A stretch of 64,000 bases of DNA from Neoroseomonas oryzicola (lineage in GTDB: Bacteria > Pseudomonadota > Alphaproteobacteria > Acetobacterales > Acetobacteraceae), in NCBI RefSeq assembly GCF_012163135.1, contig NZ_JAAVUP010000002.1:682001-746000 (forward strand), in the 5' to 3' direction. The notes under the pieces were generated by a model that saw nothing but the letters and a program-made list of their open reading frames with translations, ran no database searches and was not told where the DNA came from. Shown piece by piece: positions 24,680 to 33,655 of this stretch. Each line of letters opens with the position of its first letter. Position 1 is the first letter of the stretch. Position numbers and translations under genes: made by a program.

Positions 24680-25360
24680 ATGAGCATTACCATCCTCGAT
24701 TGCGCCGAAGCGGCGAGCGCCGTCTACAAGAATCTCGATTTCGAGAATTGGGTCCTGGTCCGTGGGATTTACGACCCCAAGAATACCGCGGTCCGCCAGG
24801 AGGGATACTCCATAGGTTTTTACAGTCGCCTCGGTATTCCGAATCTTTACATCATCAGTGCGCGTGGTAGCGCAAAAGGTCTGACCACAAAAGACTGGAT
24901 GGACGACGATCTCTCCATCGGCGTCGGCCGCACGCCGGATCGTTATGCTGCCGCCTTGGCGTTTACGCAGGCGACAATGCAGAGACACCCCGGGACCTAC
25001 ATGGTGGTGGGGCATTCGTTGGGGGGGCACATCGCCCAGATGGTCGGCGTCATGTGCAATCTGCACTTCGTCACTTTCAACGCACCGCCGGCCATCGGGA
25101 CCTGGTCCGGAACTCTTCCCAACGGCGTCAATCCCGCGCAGTTCAAGAAAGGCCTCAATTATCGCGTCAACTATGACCCGGTCAGCCTGACATCCGGCAC
25201 GCACGTCGGACCGCTCGTCACGCTGAGGCTGTATGGCAAGTCGATCCCAAGTGCGCATACAAAGAAGACGTACATCAATTCCGTGAAGATGGAGGGCATT
25301 GGCGGACTGGATGCGTTTGCCGCGATTGCGGGGCGCAATGGGCAGGCCTTCCGTCTTTGA
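24680..25360 (+). CDS. class 3 lipase-like alpha/beta hydrolase, probably acquired
   Basis: The 226-residue protein has a convincing Ser-Asp-His triad: Ser113 in GHSLGG (111-116), Asp166 in NYDPVSL and His193 in PSAHTKKTYI. The segment ISARGSAKGLTTKDWMDDDLSIG matches the oxyanion-side region of class 3 lipases. No signal peptide or membrane helix is seen. Codon use is more AT-tolerant than in the neighbours (codons such as aat, ttt, att and ggt are common), which suggests horizontal transfer. The substrate is unknown; a lipid ester or phospholipid is likely. It stands alone, with poorly coding DNA on both sides. Confidence 0.75.
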   Translation: MSITILDCAEAASAVYKNLDFENWVLVRGIYDPKNTAVRQEGYSIGFYSRLGIPNLYIISARGSAKGLTTKDWMDDDLSIGVGRTPDRYAAALAFTQATMQRHPGTYMVVGHSLGGHIAQMVGVMCNLHFVTFNAPPAIGTWSGTLPNGVNPAQFKKGLNYRVNYDPVSLTSGTHVGPLVTLRLYGKSIPSAHTKKTYINSVKMEGIGGLDAFAAIAGRNGQAFRL

Positions 25361-25637
25361 TGCTGCTACCGCTGGCTGCGGCGGTCGCTCCGGGGCGCGG
25401 TCCGACGAATGCTGATGAAGGTGCCCGTCGGTGCGGTGTCAGTGCGGCCGGACTGCGTCGGCGCCGCGCGCCTGATGGAAGCCCAAACGCCGTAGACGCG
25501 ACCCGCGGCATCCTGCCGATGCATGACGGAGGCGTCCCGCTCCGGAGATAATGCGGTGCCGAGCAGGACATTCGCCCTTACGATGCCAGAGGGGCGAAGC
25601 ACGGAACGGGCCGCGCCCCGACCGGGAAGGGCGCGGC
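25361..25637. other. 277-base region without a recognisable gene
   Basis: Short open frames exist on both strands here (for example 25366-25602 minus), but none has a ribosome-binding site, a family motif or consistent codon bias. The region marks the right edge of the atypical patch around the lipase-like gene. I see no inverted repeats or integrase remnant. Confidence 0.5.
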
Positions 25638-25955
25638 ATGCTAGAGATCCTGGCCTTCGTCTGCGGGGTGATCCTGATCGTCTGGATGCCGATCGAGGCC
25701 GGACGGGTGGCGGGCGGCTGGGTCCGCCCCCGGCATCGCGGCACGCCCGAGGAATTCCGCCGCAACCATCGCCGGCAGCAGACCCTGTTCATCTGGCTCG
25801 GCGTCGTGCTGGGCCTGGCGAATCTCGCCCTGGCCCTCCTGCTCGACGAGGACCGCTCACGCAGCCTGGTCAAGGTGGCGCTGGGCGCGGTCTGGATCGG
25901 CGTCGGGATATCGGCCTGGTTCGCGCGCCGGCGCGTCGACGCCGCGGCGCGCTGA
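25638..25955 (+). CDS. small three-helix membrane protein of unknown function
   Basis: The protein has 105 residues. Three hydrophobic segments are visible at about 2-20, 46-66 and 80-97, separated by a basic loop (RPRHRGTPEEFRRNHRRQQ) that should be cytoplasmic. It ends in a basic tail (ARRRVDAAAR). I start at the ATG at 25638 because the upstream in-frame extension is Arg-rich and unlike coding sequence. No family is recognised. Confidence 0.65.
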   Translation: MLEILAFVCGVILIVWMPIEAGRVAGGWVRPRHRGTPEEFRRNHRRQQTLFIWLGVVLGLANLALALLLDEDRSRSLVKVALGAVWIGVGISAWFARRRVDAAAR

Positions 25956-26005
25956 CTTCCTCCCCGCCCTGTGCTACCCGCCGCGGCGATCATGCGGAGG
26001 GGCAC

Positions 26006-26815
26006 ATGGCCAAGGAACTGACGGTCGGCATTGCGGGGCTCGGGGCGATCGGCCTGCATCTCGCGCGGCAACTCGATGCGGGCGTGCAGGGGCTGCGGCT
26101 CGCGGCCGTGAGCGCGCGGGACCTCAAGAAGGCGCAGGCGAACATCGCGGGCTTCAAGACGCCGCCGATGGTGGTCTCAAACGCCGAACTGGCCGCCTGC
26201 GACATCGTGGTCGAGGCCGCGCCGGCCGCCGCCTTCGAGGAAATCGCGACCGCGGCGATCGAGGCCGGGAAGATCTTCGTCCCGTCCTCGGTCGGCGCGC
26301 TGCTGCCGCGGATGCACCTGGTCGAGCGCGCGAAGCAGACCGGCGCGAGGATCATCGTGCCGACCGGTGCGCTGCTTGGGCTCGATGCAGTGCGTGCGGC
26401 GGCCGAGGGCGCGGTCGAGAGCGTGACCATCGAGACGCGCAAGCCGCCACGCGGGCTCGAGGGCGCGCCCTACCTCAAGCAGCACGCCATCGACGTTGGT
26501 GCGATCACGACCGCGACGCGCGTCTTCAAGGGCAATGCCTTCGACGCGGCGCAGGGTTTCCCGGCCAATGTGAACGTCGCGGCGGCGCTGGCGCTCGCCG
26601 GCATCGGGCCGGAGCGCACCATGGTCGAGATCTGGGCCGATCCCGGCGTGACGCGCAACACGCACACCATTCGCGTCGAGGCGGCCGCGGCGCGCCTGAC
26701 CATGACGATCGAGAACGTGCCGTCGGAGGAGAATCCGCGGACGGGGAAGATCACGCCCCTGTCGATCGTGGCGTGCCTGCGGGGGCTGACCAGCACGCTG
26801 AAGGTCGGGTCGTAA
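26006..26815 (+). CDS. nadX: aspartate dehydrogenase (NadX family)
   Basis: The 269-residue protein has an N-terminal NAD(P) motif VGIAGLGAIGLHLA (about 7-20) and the DUF108/NadX C-terminal domain with FPANVNVAAALALAGIGPERTMVEIWADP (about 177-205). The family oxidises L-aspartate to iminoaspartate or oxaloacetate and can feed NAD synthesis. The neighbours are not NAD genes, so the physiological direction is open. The gene stands alone and is followed by a run of three strong hairpins. Confidence 0.87.
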   Translation: MAKELTVGIAGLGAIGLHLARQLDAGVQGLRLAAVSARDLKKAQANIAGFKTPPMVVSNAELAACDIVVEAAPAAAFEEIATAAIEAGKIFVPSSVGALLPRMHLVERAKQTGARIIVPTGALLGLDAVRAAAEGAVESVTIETRKPPRGLEGAPYLKQHAIDVGAITTATRVFKGNAFDAAQGFPANVNVAAALALAGIGPERTMVEIWADPGVTRNTHTIRVEAAAARLTMTIENVPSEENPRTGKITPLSIVACLRGLTSTLKVGS

Positions 26816-26819
26816 GGCG

Positions 26820-26845
26820 GGGGGGAGAAGAGAACTTCTCCCCCC
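26820..26845 (+). terminator. hairpin 1 of the gene-flanking repeat (copy 2), after the nadX-like gene
   Basis: GGGGGGAGAAG-AGAA-CTTCTCCCCCC forms a perfect 11-base-pair stem with a four-base loop, starting 5 bases after the nadX-like stop. No T-run follows. The same G-rich stem followed by GGA(A)CCCC occurs at 47275-47305. Confidence 0.65.
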
Positions 26846-26859
26846 GGAACCCCCCTCAA

Positions 26860-26889
26860 CCTTCTTTGGAACCAAGTATCCAAAGAAGG
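26860..26889. repeat. hairpin 2 of the gene-flanking repeat (copy 2)
   Basis: CCTTCTTTGG and CCAAAGAAGG form a perfect 10-base-pair stem around a ten-base loop. Together with the neighbouring stems at 26820 and 26898 it fills the gap between two convergent genes and could end transcription from both sides. Confidence 0.6.
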
Positions 26890-26897
26890 GAGGGGGA

Positions 26898-26921
26898 TCG
26901 GGGGAGGTTCTCCTCCCCCGA
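26898..26921. terminator. hairpin 3, adjacent to the end of the phoD-like gene
   Basis: TCGGGGGAGG-TTCT-CCTCCCCCGA forms a perfect 10-base-pair stem with a four-base loop. It lies 4 bases beyond the stop of the minus-strand phosphatase gene, and it mirrors hairpin 1 at the end of the plus-strand gene. Confidence 0.6.
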
Positions 26922-26924
26922 CCT

Positions 26925-28529
26925 TCAGGCCTGCACCACCTCGGCCCGCCCTGCCTCCACGACCATTCGCGCCGCCGTCTCCCGCGGCGCCCCTTCCCGC
27001 GTCACGAAGGGCAGGGCGACGAATTCCGTCGTCATGCGCTGGGCCGTCGCCTCCGCCACGCAATAGCCGCGCCGTGCGTGGAACAGCGCGATGTCGGGGT
27101 TGCGGCGCAGGATCTCCTCGCCGCCGCGCGTCATCTCGGCGCCGTCGCCCTCGCTGGTGACGGAGGTGGCGGTGAATTCGGTCGCGACGGGCACGCTCGA
27201 GGCGTCCTCGGGCCGGCGGCGGATGGTCGCGGCCAGCGCGACGTGCACGTCCCCCGACAGCACCACGGGGTTGGGCGCGCGCCGCTCGGCGATTCCGTCG
27301 AGGAGGCGCTGCCGCGCCGCCGGGTAGGCGTCCCACTTGTCCATCGAGATGGCGCCGTCGCGCAGTTCCCGCCGCATCAGCGGGATCTGCTGCGCGAGGA
27401 TGTTCCACCGCGCCGGGCTGCGCGCCATGCCCTCCAGCAGCCAGGCTTCCTGCGCGGCGCCGAGCATCTGCGCCTCGGCGCGGAAGACCTCGGGGCAGGC
27501 CGGCTTGGCGCCGTCCCCGCAGGGCTGGTCGTCGCGGAACTGGCGGGTGTCGAGCACGTTCACGCGCATCAGCGTGCCGAAGTCGACCCGCCGGTAGGCG
27601 GTGATGTCCGGCCCGCGCGGCAGCGCGGCGCGGCGGACCGGCATGTTCTCGTACCAGGCCTGGAAGGCCGCGGCCTTGCGCAGCGCGAAGACCTCGGGCG
27701 GCACGGCGACGGGGAAGCGGCCGCGGCCGTCCTCCTCGCTGAAGGGACCGGCCCAGTTGTTGTCGACCTCGTGGTCGTCGTAACTCGGCAGGAAGGAGTG
27801 CGCGGCGTGGGCGGCCTGCAGGTCCGGGTCGGTGCGGTACTGGGCATAGCGCAGGCGGTAGTCGGCCAGGCTCATCGTCTCCTCGCCCAGATGCGAGCGG
27901 ACGATCGGGCCCCAGCCGCGCTGGCCGGGCTGCCGTCCGGCGTATTCGTAGATGTAGTCGCCATAGTGGAAGACGAAGTCGAGGTCGGCTTCCTCGGCGA
28001 TCTTCCGCCAAGCGGTGAAGTGGCCGTGTTCGAAGTGCTGGCAGCCGGCGAAGGCGAAGCGGATCCGCGACGGCGTGGCGCCCGGGGCGGGGGCGGTGCG
28101 GGCGCGGCCCGTGGCGCTGGCCGCGCCGCCGGCCTGGAAGCGGTAGAAATAGGGTCGCCCGGGGCTGAGGCCGGCGACCTCGACATGGACGGCATGGGCG
28201 AGTTCGGGGCGGGCGACGGCGCTGCCGCTCGCGGCGATGCGCGCGAAGGCCTCGTCCTCCGCAACCTCCCAGGTCACGGGCACGGCGCGCCGGGGCATCC
28301 CGCTGTCGGGGGCGAGGGGATCGGGGGCGAGGCGCGTCCAGATGACGAAGCCATCCGGCGCCGGTTCGCCGCTGGCGACGCCGAGGGCGAAGGGGAAGGC
28401 GCGGAAGGCTTGCTGGGCGAGCCCATCGCGCGACGGCGCCCCGATCGCCCCCAGCGCGGCAAGGCCCGTTGCCCCGCGCAGCAGGCCGCGGCGCGAGAGG
28501 TCGAGGATGTGGCGGCGGATGCTGTCCAT
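26925..28529 (-). CDS. phoD: PhoD-family alkaline phosphatase/phosphodiesterase, Tat-exported
   Basis: The 534-residue protein opens with a Tat signal (LSRRGLLRGATGLAALGAIG, about 11-30). An N-terminal beta domain (about 45-150) precedes the metallophosphatase domain. Metal-binding motifs typical of PhoD are present: GDYIYEY, PSYDDHEVDNNWAG, LDTRQFRDDQPC and LSGDVHVA. Such enzymes release phosphate from phosphate mono- and diesters in the periplasm and use calcium and iron in characterised members. I use the ATG at 28529 so that the Tat motif lies at the N-terminus. No Pho box was recognised upstream. Confidence 0.9.
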   Translation of the reverse strand: MDSIRRHILDLSRRGLLRGATGLAALGAIGAPSRDGLAQQAFRAFPFALGVASGEPAPDGFVIWTRLAPDPLAPDSGMPRRAVPVTWEVAEDEAFARIAASGSAVARPELAHAVHVEVAGLSPGRPYFYRFQAGGAASATGRARTAPAPGATPSRIRFAFAGCQHFEHGHFTAWRKIAEEADLDFVFHYGDYIYEYAGRQPGQRGWGPIVRSHLGEETMSLADYRLRYAQYRTDPDLQAAHAAHSFLPSYDDHEVDNNWAGPFSEEDGRGRFPVAVPPEVFALRKAAAFQAWYENMPVRRAALPRGPDITAYRRVDFGTLMRVNVLDTRQFRDDQPCGDGAKPACPEVFRAEAQMLGAAQEAWLLEGMARSPARWNILAQQIPLMRRELRDGAISMDKWDAYPAARQRLLDGIAERRAPNPVVLSGDVHVALAATIRRRPEDASSVPVATEFTATSVTSEGDGAEMTRGGEEILRRNPDIALFHARRGYCVAEATAQRMTTEFVALPFVTREGAPRETAARMVVEAGRAEVVQA

Positions 28530-28678
28530 CGGGCGACGTTCCGAAGCTGGCCGCAAAGCCTGGCGGCGGACGGGTGAGGGCGGGGTGAAGCCTGCGTGAC
28601 ACCGTGGCGATGCGCCAGGGCCTTCCGGCCGCGCCGCCCGCATGTCCAAACTGCGGAAAATCCAAGGGAGGACCAGGC

Positions 28679-29653
28679 ATGACCCTCAGCCGCCGCGCGG
28701 CACTCGCCGCGCCCGCCATCCTGCTGCTGCCGCGCGCCGCCCGCGCCGCCTTCCCCGACCGGCCCGTGCGCATCCTGGTGCCCTTCGCGGCCGGGACCTC
28801 CTCGGACCTGCAGGCGCGGATGATCGGGGAACGCATGGCCCCGCTCCTGGGCCAGCCGGTCGTGGTGGAGAACCGCGCCGGCGCCGGCGGCGCGGTCGGT
28901 GCCGACGCGGTCGCGAAGTCGCCGCCGGACGGGCACACGCTGCTGCTGGGCTCGAACGGGCCGCTGACCAACGCGCCGGTGCTCCAGGCTCGGCTGACCT
29001 ACGACCCGGCCAAGGATTTCGCCGCCGTCGCGATGATCAGCCGCAGCCCGTTGACGCTAACCGTCAAGGCCGACAGCCCTTGGCGCAGCCTCGCGGATGT
29101 GCTGGCCGCCGCGCGGGCGGCGCCGGGGCGGATCGCGATCGGCTCCTCGGGGCAGGGGAGTGCGACGCATTTCCTGATCGAGCAGGTGATGGCGACGGCA
29201 GGCGTCCAGTTCACCCACGTGCCCTATCGCGGATCGAGCGCCTCGGTCCCCGACGTCATCGCCGGCAACATCCCGCTGGTGATGGCCGAGGTCTCGACCG
29301 TGCTGCCGACCTTCCGGGGCGGGCAGACGCGGATCCTGGCGATGACCTCGGCGGCCCGGATGCCGATCGCGCCGGAGGTGCCGACGCTGATCGAGGGCGG
29401 GTTGAACCTGACCGGCGGGTCCTGGGCGGGGCTGGTGGCGCCGGCGGGCACGCCCGCGGCGTCGCTCGCGGTCCTGGCCCAGGCGGTGCTGACGGGGCTG
29501 GCCGATCCGGCCTATCGCCAGCGCCAGGCCGAGTTGGGGGCGGAGATCGTCGCGGCACAGGAACAGACGCCCGAGGGCTTCGCGGCCTGGCTCGACCGGG
29601 AAAGGGCGACGATCCGGGGCATCGCGGAACGGGCAGGCATCAGGCCGGAGTAG
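28679..29653 (+). CDS. Bug/TctC-family tripartite-transport substrate-binding protein
   Basis: The 324-residue periplasmic protein has a signal peptide (MTLSRRAALAAPAILLLPRAARA, possibly Tat). It shows Bug-family marks: FPDRPVRILVPFAAGTSSDL, VVVENRAGAGGAVGADAVAKSPPDGHTLL and VPYRGSSASVPDVIAG. Family members bind carboxylates or other small organics. The membrane subunits TctA and TctB are not nearby, so it is an orphan binding protein, as is common in this lineage. The start is the ATG at 28679, 7 bases after GGGAGG. Confidence 0.9.
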   Translation: MTLSRRAALAAPAILLLPRAARAAFPDRPVRILVPFAAGTSSDLQARMIGERMAPLLGQPVVVENRAGAGGAVGADAVAKSPPDGHTLLLGSNGPLTNAPVLQARLTYDPAKDFAAVAMISRSPLTLTVKADSPWRSLADVLAAARAAPGRIAIGSSGQGSATHFLIEQVMATAGVQFTHVPYRGSSASVPDVIAGNIPLVMAEVSTVLPTFRGGQTRILAMTSAARMPIAPEVPTLIEGGLNLTGGSWAGLVAPAGTPAASLAVLAQAVLTGLADPAYRQRQAELGAEIVAAQEQTPEGFAAWLDRERATIRGIAERAGIRPE

Positions 29654-29769
29654 CCCCGCCCCTTGCCCCCGCCCGCCGTTTCGGCCATACCCCCGCCCGC
29701 CGGACGGGGGCGACCCCGCCCGGTAATCCGCACGCGGCGCGCCCAACCTTCACCGAGGCTGGGTCCGGT

Positions 29770-29788
29770 CCCCGGGAGACATCCGGGG
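29770..29788 (+). promoter_or_regulatory. hairpin in the rpsB leader
   Basis: CCCCGG-GAGACAT-CCGGGG forms a six-pair stem in the region about 50 bases before the rpsB start. Ribosomal-protein S2 mRNAs often carry structured leaders used for autoregulation. No specific consensus could be matched here. Confidence 0.3.
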
Positions 29789-29837
29789 CATTGCACCGCG
29801 GAGGCCCAACCGGACTATCGGAAAGGAGGCTCGCCCC

Positions 29838-30626
29838 ATGGCGATGCGTGAAGTCACCCTGCGTGCCCTGCTCGAGGCGGGCGTCCACTTCGGCCACCAT
29901 ACGCGCCGCTGGAACCCGCGCATGGCGCCCTACATCTTCGGCGTCCGCAACCAGGTCCACATCCTCGACCTGCAGCAGACCGTGCCCCTGATGGAGCGCG
30001 CGCTGCGCGCCGTGCGCGACACCGTCGCCGCCGGCGGCCGCGTGCTGTTCGTCGGCACCAAGAAGGCGGCGGCCGACTACGTGGCGGAAGCCGCGACCCG
30101 CTGCGGCCAGTACTACGTCAACCACCGCTGGCTCGGCGGCATGCTGACGAACTGGAAGACGATCACGGGCTCGATCAAGCGCCTGAAGCAGATGGAAGAG
30201 CGTCTGGGCACCGACACCAGTGGCCTGACGAAGAAGGAAGTCCTGATGCTGACGCGCGAGAAGGAGAAGCTTGACCGCGCGCTGGGCGGCATCAAGGAGA
30301 TGGGCGGCCTGCCCGACATCATCTTCGTGATCGACACCGTGAAGGAGAAGCTGGCGATCGAGGAGGCCAACAAGCTCGGCATCCCCGTCATCGCGGTGGT
30401 CGACTCCAACGCCGACCCCGAGGGCGTGACCTTCCCGATCCCGGGCAACGACGACGCGATCCGCGCCATCACGCTGTACTGCGACATGGTCGCCTCCGCG
30501 GTGCTCGACGGCATCTCGGCCGAGCTCCAGGCCTCCGGCGTGGATGTCGGTTCGGCCGAGGAGCTGGTGCCCGAGGTCCTGCCGGAAGCCCCGGTCGAGG
30601 CCGCGGCCGAGGCGCCGCAGGCCTGA
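29838..30626 (+). CDS. rpsB: 30S ribosomal protein S2
   Basis: The 262-residue protein matches S2 throughout: [54 protein letters not shown] and [28 protein letters not shown]. It binds the 30S subunit body-head junction and is required for S1 assembly. The acidic Ala/Glu-rich tail after about 235 is an extension common in alphaproteobacteria. A strong ribosome-binding site (AAAGGAGG) sits 8 bases before the ATG. tsf follows after 67 bases. Confidence 0.98.
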   Translation: MAMREVTLRALLEAGVHFGHHTRRWNPRMAPYIFGVRNQVHILDLQQTVPLMERALRAVRDTVAAGGRVLFVGTKKAAADYVAEAATRCGQYYVNHRWLGGMLTNWKTITGSIKRLKQMEERLGTDTSGLTKKEVLMLTREKEKLDRALGGIKEMGGLPDIIFVIDTVKEKLAIEEANKLGIPVIAVVDSNADPEGVTFPIPGNDDAIRAITLYCDMVASAVLDGISAELQASGVDVGSAEELVPEVLPEAPVEAAAEAPQA

Positions 30627-30636
30627 GCCTGACCTG

Positions 30637-30667
30637 CCGGGGCCCTCAGCGGCCCCGGTTCCTTTTC
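30637..30667 (+). terminator. hairpin and T-rich tract between rpsB and tsf
   Basis: CCGGGGCC-CTCAGC-GGCCCCGG (30637-30658) forms an 8-base-pair stem followed by TTCCTTTTC. It resembles an intrinsic terminator and probably acts as a partial attenuator that sets the S2 to EF-Ts ratio. A comparable rpsB-tsf terminator is known in E. coli. Confidence 0.6.
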
Positions 30668-30693
30668 ATCCCTGGCAACCACGGAGCACTCCG

Positions 30694-31632
30694 ATGGCCG
30701 AGATCACTGCGGCGATGGTCCGCGACCTGCGCGAGAAGACCGGCGCGGGCATGATGGATTGCAAGAAGGCGCTCGTCGAAGCGAACGGCGACATGGAGGC
30801 CGCGGTCGACTGGCTGCGCAAGAAGGGCCTGTCGGCCGCCGCCAAGAAGTCCGGCCGCGTCGCCGCCGAGGGCCTGATCGCCGTCGCCTCCGCCCCGCGC
30901 ACCGCCGCGATGGTGGAAGTCAACGCCGAGACCGACTTCGTCGCCCGCAACGAGCACTTCCAGGCCTTCTGCGCCGCGGTTGCCGAGCTCGTGCTGACGG
31001 TCGGCGACGACATCGAGGCGCTGAAGAACGCCCGCTACCCGGGCTCGATGGACCTGGTCGAGGGCGGCACCGCCCATCGCACGGTCGGCGAGCAGCTGAC
31101 GCACCTGATCGCGACGATCGGCGAGAACATGTCGATCCGCCGCGCCAAGCGCCTGCACGTGAACGAGGGCGCGGTCGCGACCTATGTCCACTCCGCCGTG
31201 AAGCCGGGCATGGGCAAGATCGGCGTGCTGGTCGCGCTCGAGGGTGCGTCGGAGATCGCCGCGCTCGAGACGCTCGGCCGCCAGATCGGCATGCACGTCG
31301 CCGCCGCCCGCCCCGAGGCGCTCGACGTCTCGGCGGTCGATCCCTCCGCGCTGCTGCGCGAGAAGGACGTGCTGTCCGAGCAGGCGCGCGCCTCCGGCAA
31401 GCCCGAGGCGATCATCGAGAAGATGGTCGAGGGCCGCATCCGCAAGTACTACGAGGAAGTGGTGCTGCTGGAGCAGGTCTGGGTGCATGACGGCGAGACC
31501 CGCGTGAAGGAGATCGTGAAGAAGGCGGGTGCGAACCTCGCCGGCTTCGCCCGCTTCCAGCTCGGCGAGGGCATCGAGAAGCAGGCCTCCGACTTCGCGG
31601 CCGAGGTCGCCGCGGCCGCCGGCCAGGGCTGA
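30694..31632 (+). CDS. tsf: translation elongation factor Ts
   Basis: The 312-residue protein has the EF-Ts UBA-like start ([42 protein letters not shown], about 4-44), then [13 protein letters not shown], the motif that contacts EF-Tu, and a C-terminal [22 protein letters not shown] module. It recycles EF-Tu-GDP. The gene order rpsB-tsf is universal. A strong terminator follows, so this is probably the end of the rpsB-tsf transcript. Confidence 0.98.
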   Translation: MAEITAAMVRDLREKTGAGMMDCKKALVEANGDMEAAVDWLRKKGLSAAAKKSGRVAAEGLIAVASAPRTAAMVEVNAETDFVARNEHFQAFCAAVAELVLTVGDDIEALKNARYPGSMDLVEGGTAHRTVGEQLTHLIATIGENMSIRRAKRLHVNEGAVATYVHSAVKPGMGKIGVLVALEGASEIAALETLGRQIGMHVAAARPEALDVSAVDPSALLREKDVLSEQARASGKPEAIIEKMVEGRIRKYYEEVVLLEQVWVHDGETRVKEIVKKAGANLAGFARFQLGEGIEKQASDFAAEVAAAAGQG

Positions 31633-31669
31633 ACCGCCCCGGCCCGCGGGCCGTGGTGATGCGTGACGG

Positions 31670-31703
31670 ACGGGCAGGCCCACGGGCCTGCCCGTTCCTT
31701 TTT
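31670..31703 (+). terminator. rho-independent terminator after tsf
   Basis: ACGGGCAGGCC-CACG-GGCCTGCCCGT forms a perfect 11-base-pair stem with a four-base loop, followed by TTCCTTTTTC. It lies 37 bases after the tsf stop and separates rpsB-tsf from corA and the pyrH cluster. Confidence 0.85.
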
Positions 31704-31763
31704 CGGCGCCCGCGCTGACGCGCGGTGGTAGCCTCCCGCTGCGCAAAGGGGGGGAGGGCCGCG

Positions 31764-32747
31764 ATGGGTTCGGTGGTCGGGAGCGCCGTCTACCAGGCCG
31801 GCCATCGCGTCGAGGATGTCGAGATCGAGCGCCTCGACCTCGCCTGCGACGCCGTCCAGCCCGAGCCCGGGCGCTTCGTCTGGATCGGCCTCTACGAGCC
31901 CGACGAGGAGGTGCTGCACAAGGTGCAGCGGCGCTTCGGCCTGCACGACCTCGCCGTCGAGGACGCGCACAACGCGCATCAGCGCCCGAAGCTCGAGACC
32001 TACGGCGATTCGATCTTCGTCGTTCTGCGCACCGTCCAGCTGGTCGACGGCCATGTCCGCTTCGGGGAGACGCACATCTTCGCCGGTCGCGGATACGTCG
32101 TCACGGTCCGCCACGGATCCTCGGCCTCCTACGCCGGCGTGCGCGGGCGCTGCGAGCGGACGCCGCGCATGCTCGCGCTGGGCGAGATCTTCGTCGTCTA
32201 TTCGGTGATGGACTTCATCGTCGACAACTACTTCCCGGTGCTGCACGCGCTCGAGGCCGAGATCGACGCGCTCGAGGACCGGGTGTTCAAGCAGCGCAGC
32301 ACGCGCGCCGATATCGAGCGGATCTACGAGCTGCGCCACGAGCTGATGACGATCCGGCGCGCCATCCATCCGCTTGGCGAGGTCTGCACGCGCATGATGC
32401 GCTTCGACACGCCGCTGATCGAGGAACGGGTGCAGCCCTATTTCCGCGACGTGCAGGACCATGTGCTGCGGGTGGTCGAGCAGGTGGACAGCTTGCGCGA
32501 GCTGCTGACCTCGGCGCTCGAGGCGAATCTCCTCTTTGCCTCCCTTCAGCAGAACGACGTGATGCGGCGCTTCGCGGGCTGGGCGGCGATCCTGGCCGTG
32601 CCGACCGCGGTCGCGGGCATCTACGGCATGAATTTCGAGGAGATGCCCGAGCTGAAGCAGCCCTGGGGATACCCGGTGGTCCTTCTCGGCATCCTGTCCG
32701 TCTGCGGGGGCCTCTACTGGCGGTTCCGGCGGCTCGGCTGGCTGTAG
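31764..32747 (+). CDS. corA: CorA-family magnesium/divalent-cation transporter
   Basis: The 327-residue protein has the CorA layout: a large cytoplasmic N-terminal domain, a long helix (about 165-260) and two C-terminal transmembrane helices. The selectivity motif YGMN is present (GMN at about 288-290), followed by the loop NFEEMPELKQPWG and helix 2. It forms a pentameric channel for Mg2+ and related ions. I start at the ATG at 31764; an upstream in-frame GTG at 31725 adds residues unlike the family. It sits between tsf and pyrH, an unusual place. Confidence 0.93.
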   Translation: MGSVVGSAVYQAGHRVEDVEIERLDLACDAVQPEPGRFVWIGLYEPDEEVLHKVQRRFGLHDLAVEDAHNAHQRPKLETYGDSIFVVLRTVQLVDGHVRFGETHIFAGRGYVVTVRHGSSASYAGVRGRCERTPRMLALGEIFVVYSVMDFIVDNYFPVLHALEAEIDALEDRVFKQRSTRADIERIYELRHELMTIRRAIHPLGEVCTRMMRFDTPLIEERVQPYFRDVQDHVLRVVEQVDSLRELLTSALEANLLFASLQQNDVMRRFAGWAAILAVPTAVAGIYGMNFEEMPELKQPWGYPVVLLGILSVCGGLYWRFRRLGWL

Positions 32748-32852
32748 GGGCCGGCCATCGGGTCCGGCAGGGGCCTCGCGTCTTGCCCGGGCGGGATCGC
32801 TATGGCAAAGGCGGGGCCTCCCGTCGCCCGCCCTGCAGGCCTGCCGGCTGCC

Positions 32853-32881
32853 TTGCGGCCGCCACAAGGCCTGACTAGCCT
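32853..32881 (+). promoter_or_regulatory. candidate promoter of the pyrH-frr-uppS cluster
   Basis: TTGCGG (32853-32858) and TAGCCT (32876-32881) are spaced by 17 bases and lie 35 bases before the pyrH ATG. They are a fair but weak match to a sigma-70 promoter. The position suits a separate transcript for the pyrH cluster, since corA is read from its own region upstream. Confidence 0.35.
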
Positions 32882-32916
32882 CCGCCACCCCTTTTCTGCC
32901 CCGGAACCGCCGCTCC

Positions 32917-33642
32917 ATGGCCTCGCCGAACTACAAGCGCGTCATGCTCAAGGTGTCGGGGGAAGCCCTGATGGGCAGCCGGGACTACGGGCTCGACACC
33001 GCCGTGTGCCGCCGCATCGCGGAGGACGTGAAGGGCGTGGTCGACCTCGGGGTCGAGGTCTGCATGGTTATCGGCGGCGGCAACATCTTCCGCGGCGTCT
33101 CGGGCGCGGCGTCGGGCATGGATCGCGCCCAGGCCGATTCGATCGGCATGCTCGCCACCGTGATGAACGCGCTCGCCATGCAGGCGGCGCTCGAGAAGAT
33201 CGGCGTCTCGACGCGCGTGCAGTCCGCCATCCCGATGACCTCGGTCTGCGAGCCCTTCATCCGGCGCCGCGCCGCGCGCCACATGGAAAAGGGCCGGGTG
33301 GTGATCTTCGCCGCCGGCACGGGCAACCCCTTCTTCACGACGGACACTGCCGCGGCGCTGCGCGCGGCCGAGATGGGCTGCGACGCGCTGCTGAAGGGCA
33401 CGCAGGTCGACGGCGTCTATTCAGCCGACCCGCGCAAGAACCCCGATGCCGAGCGCTACGTCACGCTCACCTACCTCGACATGCTCGCGCGCGACCTGGC
33501 GGTGATGGACGCCGCCGCCATCTCGCTGGCGCGCGAGAACAAGCTGCCCATCATCGTCTTCAACATCCACGAGGCCGGTGCTTTCACCGCCGTGATGAAG
33601 GGCGAGGGCCGCTTCACCACCGTCCACGAAGACCAGCACTGA
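32917..33642 (+). CDS. pyrH: uridylate (UMP) kinase
   Basis: The 241-residue amino-acid-kinase fold protein matches bacterial Pyr[23 protein letters not shown], the UMP-site region [21 protein letters not shown], and [20 protein letters not shown]. It phosphorylates UMP to UDP. UDP then feeds lipid A and peptidoglycan precursors made by genes in this cluster. frr follows after 13 bases. Confidence 0.97.
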   Translation: MASPNYKRVMLKVSGEALMGSRDYGLDTAVCRRIAEDVKGVVDLGVEVCMVIGGGNIFRGVSGAASGMDRAQADSIGMLATVMNALAMQAALEKIGVSTRVQSAIPMTSVCEPFIRRRAARHMEKGRVVIFAAGTGNPFFTTDTAAALRAAEMGCDALLKGTQVDGVYSADPRKNPDAERYVTLTYLDMLARDLAVMDAAAISLARENKLPIIVFNIHEAGAFTAVMKGEGRFTTVHEDQH

Positions 33643-33655
33643 GGGAGACGGGCCC

